Shown in pieces: positions 7,839-19,100 of a stretch of 64,000 nt of DNA. The DNA is from Flavobacterium panacagri (GTDB lineage Bacteria > Bacteroidota > Bacteroidia > Flavobacteriales > Flavobacteriaceae). The position numbers and the translations under genes were made by a program. The notes under the pieces were generated by a model, which was not told the DNA's origin, did not search any database, and saw nothing but the letters and a program-made list of their open reading frames with translations. The DNA is taken from assembly GCF_030378165.1 (NCBI RefSeq), contig NZ_CP119766.1:3100001-3164000 (forward strand). Reading direction: 5' to 3'. Within the stretch, counting starts at the first letter, position 1; each line of letters begins with the position of its first letter.

Positions 7839-10800
7839 TTATTTTATTGATGCAATAGATATAATTTCAGTATTTGAGACGCTAGTTGTTCCATGATCAT
7901 AGATTTTTATTATTTTATTCTTCGACACAGGAATAAGTGTATTCGCAGCTATGTATTCTGTACCATTATAAAATACACTAAATTTTACATTCATTGTCTT
8001 TGTTCCATTTAATATAGCTCCAAATCCTTCTTTCTGTCTATCTGTATAATCAGTTGTTTTACTTAGCTTATTCTCTACGATAACAATATCTTCTATAAGT
8101 TGTGTGATCAGATTTTTCTTTACGAATAGAATATCCGCTTTCATAAATCCTCCACTTGTAGTAAGTGCTACTTCTTTTAAAATAGTATAACTTTCTAAAT
8201 CTGATATCCCCAATGTGGATTTCAAACTAATAAATAACTTACTACTCTTATTCTCAAGTTCTGTGGCAATATTATTACTTAATTCTGTTCCTTTTTGCGA
8301 ATACCCTTTAAACTCTTCAATTCTTTGGCTTCTTCTTAACCATTTTTCTACCAATTCGTTCAGACCTGATTCACTAAGCATCGCACCTAAATCGACAACA
8401 TCGGCTCCTTCAAGTTTGTGGTTTACAAAACCACGTACATACCTTTCATTATCTGTATTATTTATGAATGTTTTAAAGATATCGTCGTTATTTACATCGT
8501 CCAAAAATTTCTTCAAGGCAGTGCTTTCGTCATTATCTGTAAACATTGCAATCAGTTTTTGTACATTATCTTTTTGCTTATTAAATATACTAAGATAGTT
8601 ATAATTAACTCTTACATATTTAGATTCTTTCTCCTGTAGAGTTAGATTTTCCCATGAGGACAAAATACTACGGTTTAAATTGGCTATATTATTTTGAATG
8701 GTATTATTATTTCCTGCACCGTTTATATCTTTTAGGAAATTCAGTAGTTTTGGATTGTCCATAAGCAATAAATAATCCATAACTTCATTTACATTTGTTT
8801 TGGTTAAACCTTCACATAGTTTGGTTATACCAGCATTTGGGCCAGTCTTTGCAATTAATTGCTCAAATTTTTTACATGTAGCTTGATCCTGTTTAGTACA
8901 AGCTGTACAGTTTGATGTATTTGGATTTTTTACAGTGGCAAGTACACTTGCTAATGTTAAACCTTGATTTGGATCGAATTTACATACAAATTCATATATG
9001 TCTTGTGCTAGATTCTCTGCGGGTTCTTTGAAATAACAAATAATATTGTCTCCTTTTATATAACTTAAAATATCAATATTTCCTACTTTAGTTATCCCAA
9101 CTTTACTCTGAAAAATAGAACCTGCTTTTCCTTCTACTAATGTTTCTACTTCATTTAACATTGTTTCGCTAATTGCTCGTACATTTGGCTCAACGACTTC
9201 AGTAATAGCTTTTGATGTAGCTTCTTTTACTGTAGCTAGTTCAATTTTTACTACAAATTTATCTGCTGCTTTTACCATAGGCATTTGATGACTAGCAAAA
9301 AACAACATTGTACCAGCTGTAGTTTTTCTAATGAAAGAGCTGATGCTAGACTTTGCAAAATTGTTTTTTATTGCAACTCTCTCTAGAACGTTTGTGATTT
9401 TTTGAGTTACTCTAGTTCCCCAATTTTGATTCGTTGCATACACAGAAAGTGCTTTAAATGGAATAGCAAGAATTGCGCCTTTTAAAGCTGCATATGCGCT
9501 TTCGCTTATTTCTATTTGGCTTAAACTTTTACCGCTTTGGATCTGTTTTATTATATTATCTCCAAAACTATAGATAGTGGTTGCTAAAATTATATTTTTG
9601 TCATTTATCAGAGTATTAGTAGCACAAGCTAAAGTAGCATTGGCCATTGATAGAGTTTCTGGTTCTTCTCCTTCTTCTTTTAAAATTCTATTGATTCCAT
9701 ATTGCAAAGCCAAATCAACAGAAGCTCCTACAAGACATTTTTTTAGTGATTCTTGTGAATAATATTGAGCCAAACTTTCTGTAAGTGTTTGTAAACCAAC
9801 AGCTGTTCCAGCTTCAGCTATAGCGATTCCAGCCATAGGCGCTAAAATAGCTCCTAGATAGAAATTACCAACATCTGGTGTATATTGTCCTCGACGAAGT
9901 GATACATCTGTTAAAGAACAATAGTTTCCTTCTGTAAGTTTTGAAGTTGTATTACCAGCTTTTTCCAGTGCTATTTCTACTTTAAGATCTCCAGAGGCAG
10001 TTATGTTATTTGTGCCCATGTAAAGCCAAAAATCTTTTATTTCATGATCTAATAAAACTTTATTGTTTGACTTTATTAAATATGGTTTTGCATTATATCC
10101 TGAATTAGCATTGAAATAGCTATGGATCTCAGTACTATTTTCTCCTACAGTAAACTTTCGATATTTAAAGTCATCTGCGGAATTTCCACTTTCGCTACGA
10201 TTCACTGAACCTTGATTTGTTAAAGCAAGGGCTTCGTAAGTAAGAAGAAAATCAGATTCTGAACTCTTCATATAGTTAGCTATAACCTGTAAACGTTCCT
10301 TACATAAAGCTTCACTGTCACTTGGGCAGGTATTATGTAGTAAAACATATTTTGAAGTATCTAAGCTAGGATTTTCATATTCTTCTTTAGATAATTTTCT
10401 AATAACAAAATAATAATAACATTCATTCCTAATAAGTAATAAAAATGGTTTGTCCGCATTTGCATCACTATAAGCATTTGTGTAAGACATTCCAGATCCT
10501 TCTTGTACATAAACACCTCCTTCTTTTGGATCGAAGTTATAAGTCTTTCCATTTGATTTAAAAGAAAATAATGTTCCATTTGAATTTGGATATTTTTGAA
10601 GATCACTAATTGATGGAACATTCAATGCATCTTGTCCAGCTATATTAATATTTATGGAATTAGCATCAGAATCTCTAAATCTAAATGGTTTATGATTTGG
10701 CATTAAGAAATTATTCCTGTCCGAAATTTGCGCCCCCGAAGAACTCTTCTGAAACCCATAAAATTTCCAACCACCACTATGAATAATATCCCAATCGTTG

Positions 10801-13562
10801 TGTGATAATACAGTACCAGTTCCATAATCCATTAAAAGATCTGTTTTCCCTGATTCTCCTGAATTTGAGAAAGGGTGTTTTAGACCGAAAATTCCGTGGC
10901 CTAGTTCGTGTGCCGCGGTTCTTAAGTCTCCACTATTGAACACAAAGGCATACTGACCACCAAGAGGCATAAAACCTTTGTAAGCATTTTGACCAGCTTT
11001 TCCAGTGTATAAAACATAATACGTTTTATCATTGTATTTAAAATCGGTATTAGATTCTATTTGACCGATAATGCTGTTTTGATCATCTGTATAAACATTA
11101 AAAATGTCACTATCTCCACATTTAATTTCATTTGGCAGTGTACCAATAGTTACCTTTTGTGTCGTTACCTCAAACTGAATTCCGACTTTATTGTAGATGT
11201 CGTTTAGGTATTTTTTTGCTACACTAGCATCTGGTGTATTTGCACCGTTAATACTGATAAATGTTACATTTATTGCCGCTTTTTTAGTTAAATCCCAAAC
11301 GTTTACTTTACCTGCAATTTCAGATTTACCTTGGACTGTTTTAGTAGAATCCTGCGGATTTTTTTCTTCTTTGCCTTTTACTGTCGCAATAATGCTGTAT
11401 TTACCGAATTCAAATTTTTTGGTCAGTTTTATTTCAGCCTGTGTCTCATTTTTCCATTCAAAATCGACTTTTTCTCCTGCGCTGGTTTTAAAAATAATAT
11501 CCTTTTGGGATTTACCATTTTTAAAAGTAGCTTCAGCATAAACAACTTCTTGGTGTTTGCTGAATAAATCAGATACGGCTTTATAATCTACGTTATAATT
11601 GCCTCCTGCAGCCATAGGGATTGTTTCGTAAGTCTGTAAGATCTTTGGCGCTCCATTTGCCGGCATCTTGTCATAGGCATACTTATTACTAACAGTCTCG
11701 GTAAGGCTGTTGGAGAATTTAATCACTACGTCTTTCGATGATATTTGAGTGACTTCACCGCTGCTCGACACGCCATTTGTATTTGAAGCAACTGCTTTTC
11801 CGCCATCAGCTCCTTGTGAAATAGTAGGTTCTCCTTTTCCATTTGCAGGAATTGTCACTGTTTTACCATCTTTATCGGTAAAGACGCGCTCATAAGGTGA
11901 TTTTGCTAGTGTCGTAACTGCTCCATTTTCTCCTTTTATAGTTACAGTTCCATCAGGATTTAAGGTTGCCGATTTCACAACATAATCTAATGTTCCTTCT
12001 ACAGGCTTACCATCGCTTCCAAATACATCGGTAAGAATTTGATCACCATCAACCATCCCTTTCCATTCAGCATCATAAGAAGCAATAATCTCCCCAGAAA
12101 TCAATTTAAAATCGGTATTTAAGCCAATATTGTTAAATGTGATTCGGATGCGGGTGTTTTCTCCAATGCTTCCTTTAGATTCTCCGTTTTCGTCTTTTCC
12201 AGCGAGTGCATCAGCAGCGTCAATTAGTTTTCTGAATTTTTCAAGGAAAGGGAAGGTTACATAACCGTCTCCAGAAAAAGTTCCGTTGCTTCCTGTAGCA
12301 TGAAGTACTACTACAGGGAAATCTCCTGCTGCAATTACATCATTTGGAAAAAGTGTTGCTAACGGACTAGTATTGGCTAAATCGGCAGGATCTGGTTTTA
12401 TACCACAGCCTTGAAAAGCAATTTCGTCTCTAACCAGAGTTTGAAATTCTTTGACTGTACTGTGAGTATATTTTCCAACATCACAAGAGGCACCAACGCT
12501 ATATTCGTAAGTTGTATTTGGTTTTAAATTACTAATGGTAACTGATTCTCTCGGAGTCACGATTTTATACCATTCTGAATCGGCATTTTTTTCGCGATAG
12601 TTTACTTGATAATCAAAATTATCAAGGTTTCCTGACCAAGTTACTTTTGCCTGATTTTCACTGATTCCTTCTACATTTATTGCAAGCGGAGCGGTACAGA
12701 ATACTTCGTAATCGAAAGAATAAATTTCGCTGAATCCATTATTTTTAAATACACCAACTTCTTCTGCACCCAAAAGTGCTTTTGCTTTTACTCTCCAAGC
12801 ATATCTTTTTCCTGGAATTAATTGCGGTTCAGATACGCCATATTGCAGCGTAGTTGATCGTGTAGTGGTTGTAAATAGAGGAGGTGAGTAGGCAAATGCG
12901 TTTTGTATAGGTGTGTATTTGTCCCAGATTTCTACTAATGAAAACTCATATTCAACATTACTTACGTTAATTTGTCTTGGAGTCCAGCTGAATACAATGT
13001 TCTGAATATTCTGCTGCATTATTGAAGCATTGTTCAAAGGCAGATTTAGAAACGGCGGATCGTTCTGGAAAATGACAGTTGTTACGCTGGTTTTCTTCGA
13101 AAGCTTTTTGTTCGTCGCAAAGTCATATACCTCAACAGAAAACGTATAAATACCTTCTGGAAGCGCCTGTGCATATTGGTTCGGATTTATGCCAAGAAGG
13201 TTTTGATATTGAAAGTAAGGTGCTAAATCTACATTAGTCAACTGAAGCGGTACTCCTCCTTCTAGGAAAAGATCATGCGCTCCGACTACAAAATCGTTGG
13301 TCATTAAAGAAATAGACTGCCCTTGGAAATAACATTTCAGTCGGATTTGACGATTAGAAATAGTTAAATCGTTTAAAGCAATCTGCACTTTAATGGGACT
13401 ATTTATGGTAGACGCATCGGCATAATTGCTTAAGTAAATCGGTGAAGGCTGTGTGATCTGCGTACTAATGGTAACTGGATAGGTTTGCGCTATACCAGAA
13501 ACTATTGCCGAAAGCCAAAACCCAAGGGTTAAGAATAGTTGAAATTGTAGTTTTTTTAGCAT
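7839..13562 (-). CDS. Very large secreted toxin-like protein: FN3 modules, zincin protease, C-terminal PD-(D/E)XK-like nuclease
   Basis: This 1907-aa protein has a signal peptide (MLKKLQFQLFLTLGFWLSAIVSGIAQ). Residues about 27-180 look like the TANFOR-type N-terminal domain of Bacteroidota surface proteins, and two FN3-like domains follow to about 375 (SNLKPNTTYEYSVGASC). After beta-rich segments, a zincin appears near residue 885 with HELGHGIFGLKH and a Met-turn-like LLMDYGTGT about 20 residues on. A hydrophobic stretch near 1237 (GAILAPMAGIAIAEAG) follows. Near the C-terminus, KADILFV (about 1808) and VIVENKLS (about 1828) then RQKEGFG form the D...ExK pattern of restriction-endonuclease-fold nucleases. 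No T9SS sorting domain is visible. The order anchor, protease, terminal nuclease and the small gene downstream fit polymorphic toxins, where the protease may free the toxin. The nuclease assignment is from motif only. Confidence 0.72.
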   Translation of the reverse strand: MLKKLQFQLFLTLGFWLSAIVSGIAQTYPVTISTQITQPSPIYLSNYADASTINSPIKVQIALNDLTISNRQIRLKCYFQGQSISLMTNDFVVGAHDLFLEGGVPLQLTNVDLAPYFQYQNLLGINPNQYAQALPEGIYTFSVEVYDFATNKKLSKKTSVTTVIFQNDPPFLNLPLNNASIMQQNIQNIVFSWTPRQINVSNVEYEFSLVEIWDKYTPIQNAFAYSPPLFTTTTRSTTLQYGVSEPQLIPGKRYAWRVKAKALLGAEEVGVFKNNGFSEIYSFDYEVFCTAPLAINVEGISENQAKVTWSGNLDNFDYQVNYREKNADSEWYKIVTPRESVTISNLKPNTTYEYSVGASCDVGKYTHSTVKEFQTLVRDEIAFQGCGIKPDPADLANTSPLATLFPNDVIAAGDFPVVVLHATGSNGTFSGDGYVTFPFLEKFRKLIDAADALAGKDENGESKGSIGENTRIRITFNNIGLNTDFKLISGEIIASYDAEWKGMVDGDQILTDVFGSDGKPVEGTLDYVVKSATLNPDGTVTIKGENGAVTTLAKSPYERVFTDKDGKTVTIPANGKGEPTISQGADGGKAVASNTNGVSSSGEVTQISSKDVVIKFSNSLTETVSNKYAYDKMPANGAPKILQTYETIPMAAGGNYNVDYKAVSDLFSKHQEVVYAEATFKNGKSQKDIIFKTSAGEKVDFEWKNETQAEIKLTKKFEFGKYSIIATVKGKEEKNPQDSTKTVQGKSEIAGKVNVWDLTKKAAINVTFISINGANTPDASVAKKYLNDIYNKVGIQFEVTTQKVTIGTLPNEIKCGDSDIFNVYTDDQNSIIGQIESNTDFKYNDKTYYVLYTGKAGQNAYKGFMPLGGQYAFVFNSGDLRTAAHELGHGIFGLKHPFSNSGESGKTDLLMDYGTGTVLSHNDWDIIHSGGWKFYGFQKSSSGAQISDRNNFLMPNHKPFRFRDSDANSININIAGQDALNVPSISDLQKYPNSNGTLFSFKSNGKTYNFDPKEGGVYVQEGSGMSYTNAYSDANADKPFLLLIRNECYYYFVIRKLSKEEYENPSLDTSKYVLLHNTCPSDSEALCKERLQVIANYMKSSESDFLLTYEALALTNQGSVNRSESGNSADDFKYRKFTVGENSTEIHSYFNANSGYNAKPYLIKSNNKVLLDHEIKDFWLYMGTNNITASGDLKVEIALEKAGNTTSKLTEGNYCSLTDVSLRRGQYTPDVGNFYLGAILAPMAGIAIAEAGTAVGLQTLTESLAQYYSQESLKKCLVGASVDLALQYGINRILKEEGEEPETLSMANATLACATNTLINDKNIILATTIYSFGDNIIKQIQSGKSLSQIEISESAYAALKGAILAIPFKALSVYATNQNWGTRVTQKITNVLERVAIKNNFAKSSISSFIRKTTAGTMLFFASHQMPMVKAADKFVVKIELATVKEATSKAITEVVEPNVRAISETMLNEVETLVEGKAGSIFQSKVGITKVGNIDILSYIKGDNIICYFKEPAENLAQDIYEFVCKFDPNQGLTLASVLATVKNPNTSNCTACTKQDQATCKKFEQLIAKTGPNAGITKLCEGLTKTNVNEVMDYLLLMDNPKLLNFLKDINGAGNNNTIQNNIANLNRSILSSWENLTLQEKESKYVRVNYNYLSIFNKQKDNVQKLIAMFTDNDESTALKKFLDDVNNDDIFKTFINNTDNERYVRGFVNHKLEGADVVDLGAMLSESGLNELVEKWLRRSQRIEEFKGYSQKGTELSNNIATELENKSSKLFISLKSTLGISDLESYTILKEVALTTSGGFMKADILFVKKNLITQLIEDIVIVENKLSKTTDYTDRQKEGFGAILNGTKTMNVKFSVFYNGTEYIAANTLIPVSKNKIIKIYDHGTTSVSNTEIISIASIK

Positions 13563-13604
13563 TTGGGTGTATTTATAACTATTATACTTTAAAATCTTTT
13601 TCTC

Positions 13605-16049
13605 TTAATATTTTAATTCGATTGAATCGTTTACAGCTTTCTCTACTGCCAGTTGGTGATAAAACGGAATTATTTTTTCTTCTAACTGTCTGCTGATTTC
13701 TTTGTCTTCTTTTTTATCCTTATTTAATTCAAAGAAATTGCTGGCTTCCTGTTTACTGAAAGCAGCCATTGATTCGTTATTTTGTAATTCGTTTTGTGGT
13801 AATTTGGCCAATAAAGCAAATTCTTTCATCATCCATCTGTGGTTGATTAATTGTTTTTCTGCTGTTTTGCTTCTTTCTACCAATTTTTGATACCTCTCTT
13901 TAGCCACCTTATCTTTAGCTTCTTCGCTGTTTACACCATGCATTTTGTCTGTATTGACACGACCGATTGCAGCAGTATAAACTTGTTCGATATGCTGGTC
14001 TTTAGCAGCGATTTCACGATTTAATTTCTGAATAATATCATACAGTGCATTGTTGTATTGAGAGACCATTTCCTTATTAGTATTATATTCATCCAGATAA
14101 TCCAATACTTTTTCTTTGAATTCTTTATCTTCCAAAGTCATTCTAGCGACGTCTAAACGTTTATCCAGTTTCTGTAATTCTGTTTCAGGCAAAGGCCTTA
14201 AAGCATTTTGAAGCTGTTCGAGTTTATTGATAATCTCGCTTTTTGTTCCTTCTAAAACAATATCGTTGGAAGAAACTTTCAGTCTGGTTTCTGGAGTTTC
14301 TTCTTCAGTTACTGGTTTTTCTTCAACTCGTTTTGGACGGAGTTTTATTTTGTCAAAAGAATAGGTATAAGACAAGGTTGCGGTTAAATCATTGTTTCGA
14401 ACAGTTTGAGAACTGCTGAAAAGTGTAATAACGTTTAAGCCCATGTTATGTTTTTGCATATAAATGTAAGTACCATTTAAGCGAATATTAAAAACATCAT
14501 TGACTTTATCTCCATTACTAAAACTGCTGTTGTAGCTAGTAGAGAAAGAAGTGTTTAGTTTCTTTTCGTAAAATTGTTTTGTAGCACCAATTGTTGGCCC
14601 TAAAATTAAATTATCGCCAACATCCAGTTTTCCGATAGTACTATTAAAAGAAGCTGTAAGATTTAGGTCTTGCTGCGGATAACCTAAAATATAGGAAAGT
14701 CCAGTGTTGTAATAGGTACTTGCACCGCCAGCAACCGTTTTTCCTTGTTGCTGATTTACGGCATCCTGCATGCTGAAATTCGCACTAAAAGCCTGTTTTC
14801 TAGTTTTATCATTCTTTAAAAGATAATTAATGGTAAGCGCGGCATTCTGATTGACTTGTCTGAAATTTAAAGTATCTAAAAACTCATATTGATTGGTTTG
14901 ATTAATGTAATCAAATTGATTGCGGCTATTGGTGTACGATTGAAAATTAGAATAATTAAGATTAAAATTTAATTTTTGATTGGCTCTAAAATCTGCACTG
15001 ATAGAGGAAACCAATCTCTTCATCTGACTTTGTTTTTGTTTGTCCAAATTGTCTTTTTGTAAACCTAAATTCAGGTTTAAGCTCAATTTGTCTTGGTATA
15101 AAGTCTGTGAAGCATTTACAGTAACATTTTCTAAATCATTATTAAAATAATACCCTCCAAGTGTTCTGTAGTTTGGATCAATACGTTCGTAACCTAAACC
15201 TAAAGTTCCTTTTCCTGCAGGATAAACCAATTGTCCTTTTAGTGCTTTGTAACTTGTAGTTGTTGGGTTTGATTTTAAAAGCAAAGAAGAAATATTCTGA
15301 GCTTTGGTGTTTCCAGTCTCTCTTGTGTCTTCTGTAATACTGCTGTTTGCAAATTCGGTTTGTACTTGTAATTTCTGAAATAATTTAAAAGAAGTTTCAA
15401 AACTAATTGCAGCATTTTCTTTTGGCGAAACACCCAATTCAAATGGAATAGGAATGGATAGAGAATTTACCTCATCTTTTGCTTTAAAAATGGTAAGTCC
15501 AAGATTAATTTTTTCCAGAGCATATTGTGTTTTAAATCCGTAACCCATCCTTTTATAAGTTGGAACAAGTTCTGTATTGATAGCGTCGTATTCACTGCTT
15601 CGTAGTAAACGCCCATACATTGCACTAATTTTGAATTTTCCCTGTGGCGTCAGATCAACTCCCAAACCTGTAAACTGATGTCCAGCTAAAGTATAAGGCG
15701 AAAAAGTCATGCTCACGTCTCCAATGTGTCCGGTAATCCATTTATAAGATGGATGAATACTCAGACGGTTCATGAGCACTGGTCTATTGTAGCCAAACTT
15801 TTGATTGGTGTATGAAAATGAAAACGGGATATTGTACAAACTGGCAATATTTACATTGATGTTTCCGTTCAAGAAATAGGTAAAAGGATCTCTGGCGGCG
15901 TTTCCGGAATAAAATACTCCATTGGCCGAAGCACCTCCAGAAACGTTTATTAATTTGGCTTTTCCTAATTCTTCAACATTGAAATTCTGAGCAAAAGTGA
16001 CAGTATTACACAATAATATGCTGAAAAATAATATTCTTTTTAAATTCAT
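13605..16049 (-). CDS. Outer-membrane beta-barrel protein with periplasmic coiled-coil tail
   Basis: This 814-aa protein has a signal peptide (MNLKRILFFSILLCNTVTFAQ). Residues about 25-575 alternate hydrophobic and polar positions with many aromatic strand ends (NIPFSFSYTNQKFGY, TLSYTYSFDKIKL), as in outer-membrane barrels. A Pro/Glu-rich hinge (KPVTEEETPETR) near 580 leads to a highly charged helical region to the end. It lies between the SprB-repeat adhesin gene and the toxin-like gene. Adhesins of this kind are often encoded next to a barrel partner of the PorP/SprF family, but this protein is far longer than SprF and I do not see that family's pattern clearly. A role in anchoring or passing the neighbouring secreted proteins is inferred. 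Confidence 0.66.
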   Translation of the reverse strand: MNLKRILFFSILLCNTVTFAQNFNVEELGKAKLINVSGGASANGVFYSGNAARDPFTYFLNGNINVNIASLYNIPFSFSYTNQKFGYNRPVLMNRLSIHPSYKWITGHIGDVSMTFSPYTLAGHQFTGLGVDLTPQGKFKISAMYGRLLRSSEYDAINTELVPTYKRMGYGFKTQYALEKINLGLTIFKAKDEVNSLSIPIPFELGVSPKENAAISFETSFKLFQKLQVQTEFANSSITEDTRETGNTKAQNISSLLLKSNPTTTSYKALKGQLVYPAGKGTLGLGYERIDPNYRTLGGYYFNNDLENVTVNASQTLYQDKLSLNLNLGLQKDNLDKQKQSQMKRLVSSISADFRANQKLNFNLNYSNFQSYTNSRNQFDYINQTNQYEFLDTLNFRQVNQNAALTINYLLKNDKTRKQAFSANFSMQDAVNQQQGKTVAGGASTYYNTGLSYILGYPQQDLNLTASFNSTIGKLDVGDNLILGPTIGATKQFYEKKLNTSFSTSYNSSFSNGDKVNDVFNIRLNGTYIYMQKHNMGLNVITLFSSSQTVRNNDLTATLSYTYSFDKIKLRPKRVEEKPVTEEETPETRLKVSSNDIVLEGTKSEIINKLEQLQNALRPLPETELQKLDKRLDVARMTLEDKEFKEKVLDYLDEYNTNKEMVSQYNNALYDIIQKLNREIAAKDQHIEQVYTAAIGRVNTDKMHGVNSEEAKDKVAKERYQKLVERSKTAEKQLINHRWMMKEFALLAKLPQNELQNNESMAAFSKQEASNFFELNKDKKEDKEISRQLEEKIIPFYHQLAVEKAVNDSIELKY

Positions 16050-16145
16050 TATGATAAATTCAAGGCAATGAAATAGGGAAGGAGTGACCTTTTATTTCGA
16101 ACTGTTTTATTTAAAAAATTGACTTTTTGATCTGTTGTTTCGAAC

Positions 16146-19100
16146 TTATTGTATAATTAGTTTTCTGAGTTTTGTTCCCTGCTGTGATTCAAACAATACA
16201 AAATAAATCCCCGATGAAAGTCCGCTTAAACTAAAATTGAACGAATAAGCATCTTGTCCATTTCCATTTTTGGAAGCAATTACAACATTATTATTAAGGT
16301 TATAAACTTTTACGCTTGCCGGCATTACTTTATCCAATGTGGCATCAACAGTAAATATTCCGTTTGATGGATTCGGATAAATTTTTATATCGAATTTTTT
16401 CTGTAAATCAGTATCGTCTGGATCTTCGTATTCGCCTTCTGTTACTACAATCGTTTTAGTCTGATAAGCTGTGCATCGACCCTTTTGCGTATTTATGGTA
16501 ATATCATATTCACCAGCTTTAGTAAAACTCATTTCGGCATAATCTCCATTATTAGTTGTAATAACAGCTTCAGCAGGCAGTTTCCATTCCACTTTATCAG
16601 CCTTTGGATTACTGATATCGATAATGATAAATTTCTCATTTACGAACACTTGAGATGACATAGCAAACTCAGCGCTGATATCAGATTCCTGACTTGAAAT
16701 ATTGATGGTATCTGTTGCCTGACAGCCTAATTTATTGGTTACAACAAGTGTATAGTTGGCTGGTTCGGAAACTGTAATAATTGGGTTCGTACTTTTGAAA
16801 CCTTTGTCAGAAGTCCAAGCATAAGTTGCTTTATCATCGTCTATAGTACCATTTATGGTAAGACTTTGTTTGTAACATAATGTCACATCTTCACCTAAGT
16901 AAATAACATCTTTTGGCGGATTTACAATTGTATATTTTCTTAGAATAATACAGCCTCTAGCATCTGTAATTTCCAATGAATAATCGCCTGCAGCTGCATT
17001 ACTTAATTTATTCGTTTTTTCACCTGTATTCCACAGATAAATATATGGAGCTGTACCTGCAATTGGTGTTACGGTAATAGTTGCATCAGAACCTTCATAA
17101 CAAGTTGGGATTTTGATTACTTCGGCAGCATCTAAATGAGCAGGCGCAGTTAAAGTGATCGATTTTGTAATGCTGCATCCGTGATTATCTGTCACAACAA
17201 CAGAATAATTCCCTGGTTTTACATTCTGAATACTTGCCGTTTTTGCTCCATTATTCCAAGAATAACTGTATGGCAGTGTTCCTCCAGTTGGAGTTGCATC
17301 TATTGTCCAGTCTTCGAAATCCCCGCAGCGTACATAATCAGCAGTCAATACATTAGTAAGAACTTCTGGTTCGGTTACAATTAGAGTTTGGCTTGTTGCT
17401 AAGTTTCCATTAGAATCCTTTGCAATTACATAATAAGAACCTTTTCCAATATTGGTTAAAATAGTACTTGTAGACAGAACATTAGTATTACCGCTTTCAA
17501 ACCATTGATACGTATAATTTTCTCCAGGTTTCAATAGACCTCCAGTTGTAGTAGGTCTTAAACTTCCGTTTTTATCTCCATTACATAAAACAACATTTTG
17601 TACGCTAATTGTAGTTTCCAATAAAGGTGGTTCAGTAACTTCGATTAAAGGAGAACTAAGAGTACATGCTTTAGCATCAGTAACTGTGATGTAATATTTA
17701 CCAGCAGCTAAATTTACAGCGTTAGCATTCGTTTGATTTATAGCTGAACCGTCCGCTTTAAACCAATTGTAAGTATAATTTCCATTGGCACCTTGAGCAG
17801 TTGTACTTATTGCCCCGTTATTTAAACCTTTTCCTGTTGCAGGAACAGATACAATATTGATAATCTCTAAAGCAGTTGGTGATGTAATTTTTACTGTTGC
17901 ATCTGTACTTGCGCACTGCTGTGTATCTTGTACCTGAAGTGTATATTCGCCATCTGCTAAACCAGTAATAATAGTTGAAGCTGCATTTGCAAAATTGGTC
18001 CAGTCTTGAACTAATGTACCATTGTTAAAGTATCTGTATCTAAAAATTCCGTTTCCTCCTGCAGCAGTAATGGTAATGGTTCCGTTACTGTCTCCTAAAC
18101 ATTTTACAGGTTCTTGAACGGTACTGAATGTTACAAGATCTGGCTGTATAACAGTAAGTGGAGCAGTAGTAACTTCGATCGCTTTTGTATCTTTTACTAC
18201 AGCATAATAATTTCCAATTTTTACATTAAGTAATTCTGCATTATGTTCGTTTGGTAATAAAACATTGTTTCTGTACCATGAAATTGTTTTGGTACCAAAA
18301 CCTCCATTTACAACAGCTTTTAAAATTCCGTTATTAGACTCAAAACAAGTAAGAACTTGAGTCTGACTGATGGTTATTGTTAAAGGATTATCTGTAAAAT
18401 CAAAATCGGTATATTTGGTACATCCTGTATCATCCTGAACAGATACATAATAATGATCTTTGATAAGACCAGTAAAATCTACCATTTTTGCCGAAGTATT
18501 TGAGATTGTTTCTAAAACAGTTTCATTTCCAAGAGCATCTTTTTTATAAAGTTTGTACTCGTAATTTGTTTTTCCTCCTTTAATTTCAAAATGTAAAGCA
18601 CCGTCGTTTCCATTTGCAGCAGTTGGATTTTGATACGTCATTCTATCAATTTCAAAACCAAAATCTGCCGGCTGACTAATTATTATATCACTTAATAAAC
18701 CTACGCAATGTGTCGCATCATTTGCATTATAATTTGCATCACGAACTTCTACAGCATAAACTCCTTCAAACAAAGCATTTAATGATGTTGGAGTAAAGTT
18801 TTCATAAAGATTTGTAGCAGGATTTTTCTTTTTCCATATATAAGTATACTCTGGAGTTCCATTTACAATAAAAGGAGTTCCGCCAGTAACAGTAACAGCA
18901 ATTGAGCCGTCTTGTCCGCCATAACAGCTTACATCTATTTTTGAAGCCAAGTTAACGATAACTGGAGTTGGCTGTTGAAATAGGACGTCAATAGTATTAG
19001 AATCTACTCCTGCAATATCTGTGGCTGTAAGGCTGTAATCTCCGTCTGCGATATTGGTAAAATTTGCAATATTTCCAGTTATTGTTGTGATAGCTCCGGT

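Noticed and set aside
10361..10621. 86-codon minus frame inside the toxin-like gene, suspected frameshift
   Set aside because: The 1907-aa frame continues without interruption through this stretch and its protein looks regular, so this is an overlapping shadow.
13605..16049. PorP/SprF assignment for the barrel protein
   Set aside because: It is much longer than the roughly 300-aa family and the characteristic N-terminal motif was not seen.
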